The position numbers were made by a program, and so were the translations under genes. This document shows positions 7,803 to 12,393 of a stretch of DNA of 12,393 nucleotides, one piece after another. Each line of letters starts with the position of its first letter. Positions within the stretch are counted from its first letter, which is position 1. The notes under the pieces are model-generated. The model made no database searches, was not told where the DNA came from, and saw nothing but the letters and a program-made list of their open reading frames with translations. This DNA comes from UBA8108 sp965659285 (GTDB lineage: Bacteria; Planctomycetota; UBA8108), in NCBI GenBank assembly GCA_965659285.1, contig CBFHWB010000135.1:1-12393 (forward strand), given 5' to 3'.

Positions 7803-8325
7803 TGATTGCGGCTCCTGGCAGGTGGTTCGGTCGCGTATGGACTGGGTGAAGCAGGCCTGGCCGTCTGTTCGCCTTTCGATGGAGCTGGAGGTGCCGGTGT
7901 CAAAGGAACGGCTCTGGGAATTCGTGTCCGATCTCCGATCGTTTCTCACCACGGACCCCTATCATCGGCGTGTGCTTGCGATGCGCAAGCCCATCGGCGC
8001 CGGCACTCACCTCGCGATTGAACATGGCCTGCTGGGGTTTTCTTTCTTTCGTTTCGGACGCCTGCTGAGATGGCAGGAAGGTAGCGGGTACTCGATCAGT
8101 GATCTGTCAGCGCGGGGATGTCGACAGGGGTTTCCTCATGTCTTCAATGTCTCCATCGAATCGGATGCGGAATTTCCTCGTGACAAGAGCAAGCTCAGGA
8201 TCGAGGTCAAGGGGCGCTGGACTGCCGGGATGGTTCCGACCATGCTGCGGCGCTGGTGGCTCAAATTCACCTGCAGGTGGCATCTGCGCTTGCTGCGTAG
8301 AAAGCTTGAGGGGATGTACACATGA
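7792..8325 (+). CDS. small SRPBCC (START/Bet v1-like) domain protein
   Basis: 177 residues from the ATG at 7792, which overlaps the end of the preceding gene. ATG 7837 (15 codons later) is an alternative with a looser purine-rich stretch upstream. The frame is open further upstream, but that part lies inside the preceding gene. The sequence from about residue 27 has the course of an SRPBCC fold: a first strand (RLSMELEVPVS), the helix KERLWEFVSDLRSF, PIGAGTHLAIEH, successive strands, and a long C-terminal basic helix (TMLRRWWLKFTCRWHLRLLRR). The fold binds hydrophobic ligands in a deep cavity; the ligand here is unknown. There is no signal peptide, so it is probably cytoplasmic, possibly membrane-associated through the Arg/Trp-rich helix. 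Its stop overlaps the next start (ATGA). The next gene carries a second SRPBCC-like domain, which suggests a shared task. Confidence 0.8.
   Translation: MKNNDCGSWQVVRSRMDWVKQAWPSVRLSMELEVPVSKERLWEFVSDLRSFLTTDPYHRRVLAMRKPIGAGTHLAIEHGLLGFSFFRFGRLLRWQEGSGYSISDLSARGCRQGFPHVFNVSIESDAEFPRDKSKLRIEVKGRWTAGMVPTMLRRWWLKFTCRWHLRLLRRKLEGMYT
8308..8313 (+). promoter_or_regulatory. ribosome binding site for the zinc-ribbon membrane protein
   Basis: GAGGGG lies 8 bases before the ATG at 8322, inside the end of the preceding gene. It supports this start and coupling of the two genes. Confidence 0.6.
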
Positions 8326-9488
8326 GTGGGCCCAGCTATTATTGCCTGCAGTGCTATAAGGAGCTGAGACCGGCGTCTTCGGTTCAGGAACAACCCCCGG
8401 AAGGAAGGCAGGCCGGTGGCGACACCTGTCCGCATTGTGGTCTCCAATACAATCCCGAGGATGAGCAGACTTTTGTTTCTTTTGATATCCTGTCGCCCTG
8501 GGCGTCCTACCTGCTGGCTTTCATTGGGTGCTTGTTTGGAGGCGGTTTTTTTCTGCTCTCCACGAACAGCAACGAGGGGGTGGGCTGGGCTCTTGTCCTT
8601 GGTCTACCGACCTGCGCCGGAGCGGTTCTCGGCTATTCATCGAGCCCAAGACGCTTTCGGTCCTGGAGGAAGGTGATTGTCGCGCTCCTGTTAGGCTCTG
8701 GTTTCCTGATCATAGCGAGCCTCCTCGCTAATTTTTTCAGCCTTGGCGGCGTTGGCATGGGTGCTTTCTGTCTTGTGATGCTGGGCCTGGTCTTTATTCT
8801 GCCTTTCTTTTTTGGCGATTGGCTTGGCTACATGATTCGCCGCCGGGATGAGCGTAAACAGCGCGCTTGGCCCTGGAAAGGGATGAAGATCGTGATCTTT
8901 CTGCTTCTCCCCTTCGGGCTGGATGCTATCGAGCGCCTGGTTCCCCGCGATGAGGACCTGGCCTTTGTCGAGACCCGGGCCGTCTTCTCCGCCTCGTTGG
9001 AGCGGTCCTGGGATTCAATTGTCTTCTATGAGCAGCTCGAGCACGAACCTCCTTTCCTGCTGCGCCTGGCGCTTCCCCTCCCGGTCGGGACCACCGGCGG
9101 CAAGGCGGAGGTGGGTGACACCAGTCGCTGTGTGTATGAGAACGGCTATCTTGTCAAGAAGATCACCAGGCGCGAGGAGGGGCGTCTGCTTGGTTTCCGG
9201 GTCATCGAGCAGAAGCTTCACTTTGAGCACGACCTGGAGCTCAGAGAGGGGAGCTTCCGTATCGAACAAGGATCCGGGCCGGGAACCACAGTGGTTACGC
9301 TGACGACGACCTACAGGCGTCTCACCTACCCTGCTTTTATCTGGCAGCCGGCGGAAACGCTGGTTCTCCATACCCTTCATGGTCATGTGCTCGAGGGGAT
9401 GCGAGCTAACGCCGAAAGAGAACTGGCTGTTGATCCGGCTATGGCTGATCGAGAGGCCATCGGGCGTGCGAGATCTATGGAGCGATAG
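8322..9488 (+). CDS. membrane protein: N-terminal zinc ribbon, about five TM segments, C-terminal SRPBCC-like domain
   Basis: 388 residues, starting in a 4-base ATGA overlap with the previous gene. C8-x2-C11 and C36-x2-C39 (CPHCG) form a zinc-ribbon-type four-Cys site. Hydrophobic segments lie at about 60-80, 87-105, 118-139, 144-172 and a shorter one at 188-203, with basic loops (RRFRSWRK, RRRDERKQR) after the second and fourth, as expected for cytoplasmic loops. From about residue 210 a soluble domain starts with VETRAVFSASLERSWDSI, runs through alternating strands and ends in a helix with LHTLHGHVLEGMRANAER; this is the course of an SRPBCC domain. The function is unknown. Fusion of zinc ribbon, membrane segments and a ligand-binding fold suggests a sensor or lipid-handling role at the inner membrane, which is only inference. 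It closes the probable operon 4395-9488. Confidence 0.82.
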   Translation: MSGPSYYCLQCYKELRPASSVQEQPPEGRQAGGDTCPHCGLQYNPEDEQTFVSFDILSPWASYLLAFIGCLFGGGFFLLSTNSNEGVGWALVLGLPTCAGAVLGYSSSPRRFRSWRKVIVALLLGSGFLIIASLLANFFSLGGVGMGAFCLVMLGLVFILPFFFGDWLGYMIRRRDERKQRAWPWKGMKIVIFLLLPFGLDAIERLVPRDEDLAFVETRAVFSASLERSWDSIVFYEQLEHEPPFLLRLALPLPVGTTGGKAEVGDTSRCVYENGYLVKKITRREEGRLLGFRVIEQKLHFEHDLELREGSFRIEQGSGPGTTVVTLTTTYRRLTYPAFIWQPAETLVLHTLHGHVLEGMRANAERELAVDPAMADREAIGRARSMER

Positions 9489-9499
9489 TTTCCGGCGCG

Positions 9500-9514
9500 G
9501 CTCCTTGACGGAGC
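9500..9514 (+). other. short hairpin after the membrane protein gene
   Basis: GCTCC (9500-9504) pairs with GGAGC (9510-9514) around the loop TTGAC. With only five base pairs and no T run it is at best a weak transcription end signal. Its loop also contains the candidate -35 box described next. Confidence 0.2.
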
Positions 9515-9533
9515 TCTGATCGTCTCCGAGAAT
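9505..9533 (+). promoter_or_regulatory. candidate sigma-70 promoter of the DUF1080 gene
   Basis: A -35-like TTGACG (9505-9510, five of six consensus bases) and a -10-like GAGAAT (9528-9533, four of six) are 17 bases apart. Transcription would start near 9540, about 50 bases before the ATG at 9591. It lies in the only gap between two stretches of genes here, which supports it. Confidence 0.35.
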
Positions 9534-9590
9534 ACATTCCTGCCCGGTAGGCGTTTATTGTTCATCCGTTTCCATAAGAGTCGTCAACTC

Positions 9591-10277
9591 ATGTTCATTC
9601 AAATGAAGCTCGCGGTAATGTCCCCTGTCTTGTTGGCGGTTTGCGTATTTCTTTTTGCCGAAGATGATGGTCTCAAGCCCATCTTCGATGGGAAGACGCT
9701 TGAAGGCTGGGTGCAGGAGGGGGGGCGGGCTGACTATAAAGTTGAAGACGGAGCGGTCGTTGGTACCGCCGTTCCAAAGACGCCAAACAGTTTTCTCTGT
9801 ACCCGTAAGCAATACGGTGATTTCGTACTGGAACTGGAATTCAAGGTTGATCCCTCTCTGAATTCCGGCGTGCAGATTCGCAGCCATGTCTATAAAAAAG
9901 ACACAACGGTTGAGATCCGGGGAAAGAAGCGGGAGAAGAAGGCCGGTACGGTCTATGGCTACCAGGTGGAGATCGATCCATCAGAGAGAGCCTATACCGG
10001 GGGGATCTACGACGAGGCTCGGCGCGGCTGGCTGAATGATCTCAAGGATAACGAGGCGGCCAGGAAAGCGTTTCTCCAGGGCAGGTGGAACAAATTCCGA
10101 ATCATCTGTAAGGGTGATTCCATCAAGACGTGGGTGAATGGCGTGCCGGCCGCCGATCTGAAAGATTCGATGACGGCCAGGGGGTTCATAGCGCTTCAGG
10201 TTCATGGGGTCGGTAAGCGCAAGGACCGGGTTGGCAAGCAGGTTCGTTGGCGAAATATTCGTCTCAAGGAGCTTTGA
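9591..10277 (+). CDS. secreted DUF1080 / 3-keto-disaccharide hydrolase domain protein
   Basis: 228 residues from the ATG at 9591; an in-frame ATG at 9603 (MKLAVMSPVLLAV) is nearly as likely, while the TTG at 9558 would precede the signal peptide with a basic stretch. A signal peptide of about 25 residues ends near LFAEDD. The mature protein is one concanavalin-like beta-sandwich of the DUF1080 type (PF06439): LKPIFDGKTLEGW at the start, WVQEGG, YKVEDGAVVG, YGDFVLELEFKV, NSGVQIRSH, YGYQVEID, GGIYDEARRGWL, GRWNKFRIICKGDSIKTWVNG, GFIALQVHG, VRWRNIRLKEL at the end. Named members hydrolyse 3-keto-glycosides; for most members, including this one, the substrate is unproven. A periplasmic or exported location is likely. 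No Shine-Dalgarno sequence stands out. Confidence 0.92.
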   Translation: MFIQMKLAVMSPVLLAVCVFLFAEDDGLKPIFDGKTLEGWVQEGGRADYKVEDGAVVGTAVPKTPNSFLCTRKQYGDFVLELEFKVDPSLNSGVQIRSHVYKKDTTVEIRGKKREKKAGTVYGYQVEIDPSERAYTGGIYDEARRGWLNDLKDNEAARKAFLQGRWNKFRIICKGDSIKTWVNGVPAADLKDSMTARGFIALQVHGVGKRKDRVGKQVRWRNIRLKEL

Positions 10278-10374
10278 GAAGCTTTACGGGAAGACAGGGA
10301 GAAGCGGTTTTTGTTGTCTTGGTGGTTTAGCGGCTGTATTCTGCAGACGTTGCATTGCAAAAAGTTCCGACCTT

Positions 10375-10378
10375 AAGG
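10375..10378 (+). promoter_or_regulatory. ribosome binding site of the interrupted thioredoxin-like gene
   Basis: AAGG lies 7 bases before the ATG at 10386. It is short but well placed, and the ATG opens a good signal peptide, so this is taken as the real start of the interrupted gene. Confidence 0.4.
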
Positions 10379-10385
10379 CGCGCGC

Positions 10386-11006
10386 ATGAAATTTCTTTTA
10401 GCTGTCGTTGCGGTGATCTCCATTATTTCTCTTCACCCGGCTCTGAGGGCGGGCTGACGGGGAGGTTGTGGTAGCCTCGTTGGGGCTACGTTACCTGTCA
10501 TTAAGTGGGAGGCCGCCGAGGTTCTCACTCGGCTTGAGAAGACCGAAAAAGAGGAACCGAAAGACGGTTCCGGGACTGGGCGGACGAAGGTCAAACCCGG
10601 CAAGAAGGCCAAGACTGGCCCCGGGAGCGAATTGTCAGTTGTGCAGTTGGCGGCTGAGACTGGCAAGCCGGTCATGTTCTTCGTTCACGGAAATTGCAAT
10701 GGATCTGCCGGGGTGGCCTGCAAGACGATGGGCAAGCTGGTTCTCCGTCAGAAAGCGGTTACCGACGCGGCCAAGAACTTTCATGCTGTCGAGGTAGATG
10801 CCACCAAGATCGATCCCAGGCTCGCCAGGCGCTACAAGCTGAAAGTCTCTCCTTCGCTGGTTTTTGTTGATTGCGCGGGTAAGGTGGTCACGGTTCTTCC
10901 AGGTAAGCCAAGCGCCAAGCGGGTAGCCGCCGTCATGAAGGCTGTGGTCGCTAAAAACGCCAAGGTTCTCAAGAAAAGCAGGAATAAGAAGAAGCCTGTT
11001 TCCTGA
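10386..11006 (+). CDS. secreted thioredoxin-fold-like protein interrupted by an in-frame TGA at codon 24
   Basis: The ATG at 10386 encodes a clear signal peptide (MKFLLAVVAV, then IISLHPALRAG) followed by TGA at 10455-10457. The same frame then runs open to the TGA at 11006, giving RGGCGSLVG, LPVIKWEAAEVLTRLEK, a Lys/Glu/Gly-rich linker and, from about residue 83, a thioredoxin-like domain: ETGKPVMFFVHGN, FHAVEVDATKIDP, LARRYKLKVSPSLVFVD (the cis-proline loop) and a C-terminal helix with a Lys-rich tail. The usual CxxC is absent; the matching region reads GNCNGSAGVACKTM. No ordinary start codon explains the second part alone, because TTG 10632 falls just before the domain and leaves it without export signal or linker. 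Possible explanations are selenocysteine, two compensating frameshifts (the +1 frame at 10456-10485 reads DGEVVVASLG), or a nonsense mutation making a pseudogene. Function would be periplasmic redox or chaperone-like, if functional. Confidence 0.65.
10455..10489 (+). other. in-frame TGA with downstream hairpin (SECIS-like candidate)
   Basis: After the TGA at 10455-10457 comes an 8-bp hairpin, GTAGCCTC (10471-10478) with GGGGCTAC (10482-10489), which includes one T-G pair and a GTT loop. Twenty-one bases separate the TGA from the loop and the loop begins with G, which fits the general description of bacterial SECIS elements. The pairing is seen directly; the role is hypothetical. Confidence 0.3.
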
Positions 11007-11175
11007 GAAGGCTTTTCCGGCTGGGGCGGAGAGCGAATGGCCTGGGGCTGGAGCTTGTGATCGGGGCACGGTGGTCTTTTTTCTGCAACTGAGGCCTTGC
11101 AACTTATAGAGAGAAGCCCCGGCTTCCGAATGCCCGCCATCCGGAAAGTTCTGGCCACGTAAAAAAATCCGTCCA

Positions 11176-11195
11176 AAGCCTTGCCAAGAGGGCTT
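11176..11195 (+). other. weak hairpin in the gap before the MarR gene
   Basis: In the 244-base stretch without a gene between 11007 and 11250, AAGCCTT (11176-11182) pairs with AGGGCTT (11189-11195) around a 6-base loop, with one T-G pair. Only GTTTG follows on the plus strand, and on the minus strand a run of seven T lies 8 bases beyond the stem. It may be a poor transcription end for the gene before it. I see no convincing promoter or operator in this gap, although the MarR gene must have one near 11200-11240. Confidence 0.25.
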
Positions 11196-11250
11196 GTTTG
11201 TCGTCTCCTGTCGCATCGTAAATTTCTATCACAATTAGGACACAGAGTGC

Positions 11251-11745
11251 ATGTCCCCAGAACGGAAGAGGAAGAGCTACCAGCTTCTGATGGATCTGGT
11301 GCGTCTTGGCGGGCTTCTTCAGAAGACCGGCAATGAGTTTTTTCGCGGGAGAGGCCTGACCCAGGCCCAGTTCAACACTTTGATGGTCCTCATGTATACC
11401 CGTCCGATGGGATGCCGGCAGAATGAGCTTTGTGAACTGTTGCTTGTCAAACCGGCAAACGTGACCGGCCTTGTCGGGCGTCTTCATGAGCGAGGTCTGG
11501 TGACTCGCAAGGTGGATTCTTTCGATGAGCGAGCCCGGCTTGTTTCGATTTCCGCGAAAGGGCGCAAGCTGATCAGGAAGGTCGAGCCGGACTACTACGG
11601 GGAGATCGACACGATCATGGCGGTTTTGGGAAATTCAGAGGTGAAGAGGCTCTCGGAGTCTGTTGCAAAAATCCAGGCCTCGATCGTCGACAGGGGGGTT
11701 CTGTCGCACTTCGGGTTGAAGAAAGAAAAATCCGGAGGGGCCTGA
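11251..11745 (+). CDS. MarR-family transcriptional regulator
   Basis: 164 residues from the ATG at 11251, with AGGA at 11237-11240 as a weak, rather distant ribosome binding site. The winged helix-turn-helix of the MarR family is clear: a dimerisation helix at about 8-34, LTQAQFNTLMVLMYT at 35-50, the first HTH helix around QNELCELLLV, the recognition helix KPANVTGLVGRLHERGLV at about 67-85, the wing RKVDSFDERARLVSIS at 86-101 and KGRKLIRKV leading into the C-terminal dimer helices. Members bind palindromic operators, often their own promoter, and release them on binding small phenolic or oxidised ligands. The target here is unknown; no obvious long palindrome lies before it. It converges with the CotH-type gene, ending 28 bases from it. 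Confidence 0.93.
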   Translation: MSPERKRKSYQLLMDLVRLGGLLQKTGNEFFRGRGLTQAQFNTLMVLMYTRPMGCRQNELCELLLVKPANVTGLVGRLHERGLVTRKVDSFDERARLVSISAKGRKLIRKVEPDYYGEIDTIMAVLGNSEVKRLSESVAKIQASIVDRGVLSHFGLKKEKSGGA

Positions 11746-11773
11746 CCACATCGGGTTCTACATGGTCTGTGGA

Positions 11774-12391
11774 CTAATTTCCCGGAGGAGGCCGGCGTGG
11801 GAATGGGCCGCGGGATGGCCGGCGGCTGTTTTCTCCGGGTCTTTCTCCCCGGCTTCCGCGCGATCTGCGGGTGGTGGATCGCGGGATATAACCCTCGGCT
11901 CCAGCTGAGAGTTGCGCAAGGATTGACGCGGTGCGTTTCGCGATAAAGACGGTGAGAGGGGGCTTCTGTTGCATGCCGCTACGGGCGCCATCCCGGGTGG
12001 ATTTCCGCGGATCCTGGAGGCTGGGGCCGTTTTTCTCTTCTGGCTCGGTGTAGTTGGCCTTGAAGCGGGCAAAGTCAGTGTTGGGGTCTTTAGAGACGGC
12101 GGCGCTGATGGTCTCTTCAATCCGGCTCAACCGGGAGCGGAGAAGCTCGGGTTTGAAGGGGCCGGCGAGAACAGAGCCGACCTGTTTTTCGTATTCAACT
12201 CGAGCCGCTTTTATTTTCATGATCCGCGCGAGCAGCTTCACACTGTCTGTATATGGCTGGGAGATGCTCAGGTTCATCTGCTGCGCCGCGCTGCCTGCGC
12301 TGCGGTGGCCGGCGAAGGTGCTGTTGACGTCCCATGGAAACCAGTGAAACTTCCCATCGCTCCTGGGCAGGTAAATGTAAAAATTGTGCCC
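11774..12391 (-). CDS. CotH-type (spore coat protein kinase-like) protein, C-terminal part, truncated by window edge
   Basis: The frame is open to the right edge, so the ATG at 12277 is internal; 205 residues are visible. The first ones (GHNFYIYLPRSDGKFHWFPW in one run, then DVNSTF) match the hallmark of CotH proteins (PF08757), where an N-terminal kinase-like domain has 'NFYLY..P.TGKF.FIPWDLD.TFG'. The D and N of PWDVN sit at the expected metal-binding place. Next come MNLSISQPYTDSVKLLARIM, a helical region (YEKQVGSVLAG, SRLSRIEETI) and the family end LTVFIAKRTASILAQLSAG followed by EGYIP. The last 35 or so residues form an Arg/Gly/Pro-rich tail, as is common at the ends of this family. B. 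subtilis CotH phosphorylates spore coat proteins; in non-sporing bacteria the substrate is unknown and many members are secreted. Confidence 0.85.
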   Translation of the reverse strand, partial: GHNFYIYLPRSDGKFHWFPWDVNSTFAGHRSAGSAAQQMNLSISQPYTDSVKLLARIMKIKAARVEYEKQVGSVLAGPFKPELLRSRLSRIEETISAAVSKDPNTDFARFKANYTEPEEKNGPSLQDPRKSTRDGARSGMQQKPPLTVFIAKRTASILAQLSAGAEGYIPRSTTRRSRGSRGERPGENSRRPSRGPFPRRPPPGN

Positions 12392-12393
12392 TC

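Noticed and set aside
10292..10320. Possible terminator after the DUF1080 gene (AAGACA with TGTCTT near a run of five T)
   Set aside because: Six base pairs around a loop of about 17 bases with the T run inside the loop do not make an intrinsic terminator.
10456..10485. Programmed +1 frameshift at the TGA, as in prfB
   Set aside because: The stop context TGAC resembles prfB and the +1 frame reads well at first, but that frame does not lead into the thioredoxin-like domain. A second shift back would be needed, so programmed recoding of this type alone does not explain the gene.
10635..11216. Antisense frame of 193 codons opposite the thioredoxin-like gene
   Set aside because: The plus-strand frame has clear thioredoxin-like strands; the antisense product has no recognisable features.
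11744..11767. Inverted repeat GACCA/TGGTC between the convergent MarR and CotH-type genes
   Set aside because: Five base pairs with a 14-base loop and no T run on either strand are too weak to call a shared terminator.
11758..12120. Alternative minus-strand frame over the tail of the CotH-type gene
   Set aside because: Its sequence looks less basic than the real tail, which raised a frameshift suspicion. However, the CotH frame continues through the family end (FIAKRTASILAQLSAG) and its Arg/Gly/Pro-rich tail is usual for the family, so no frameshift is needed.

Overview
The window looks like chromosomal DNA from a Planctomycetota-type (or related PVC-group) bacterium. The evidence is the mix of secreted families typical of that group: a lactonase beta-propeller, NPCBM and F5/8 type C (discoidin) domains, a DUF1080 / 3-keto-disaccharide hydrolase domain, a CotH-type protein, and zinc-ribbon membrane proteins with SRPBCC domains. 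Base composition is moderately GC-rich. The phylum assignment is inference from gene content. I see no tRNA, rRNA, CRISPR array, transposase or phage gene.

Layout, left to right. (1) 2-742, +: the end of a 7-bladed beta-propeller lactonase, cut by the window edge. (2) 828-4226 and 4395-7802, +: two tandem paralogues of about 1,130 residues, both with signal peptides and the same order of domains: N-terminal beta repeats, a long charged coiled coil, NPCBM, a beta-rich linker, F5/8 type C, one degenerate leucine-rich repeat, and a C-terminal domain that closely matches the beta domain of the von Hippel-Lindau protein. About 170 bp with two hairpins separates them. (3) 7792-8325 and 8322-9488, +: two overlapping genes, a small SRPBCC protein and a zinc-ribbon / multi-TM / SRPBCC membrane protein. 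They follow the second paralogue without a gap, so 4395-9488 is probably one operon. (4) 9591-10277, +: a secreted DUF1080-type protein with a candidate promoter of its own. (5) 10386-11006, +: a secreted thioredoxin-fold-like protein whose reading frame is broken by an in-frame TGA directly after the signal peptide. (6) 11251-11745, +: a MarR-family regulator. (7) 11774-12391, -: the C-terminal part of a CotH-type protein, convergent with the MarR gene and cut by the right edge.

The most striking signal is the VHL-beta-like C-terminus of the tandem paralogues. In the downstream copy, the five residues that line the hydroxyproline pocket of human pVHL (W88, Y98, S111, H115, W117) all have counterparts at exactly the same spacing, with no gaps. 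In the upstream copy four are kept and the Tyr is Arg. These proteins carry carbohydrate-binding-type modules and signal peptides, so a role in recognising extracellular or periplasmic glycoprotein-like material is plausible but unproven. The second notable point is the interrupted thioredoxin-like gene. The TGA is followed at a suitable distance by a hairpin that would satisfy the usual rules for a bacterial SECIS element, but reading-frame evidence also allows two compensating indels.
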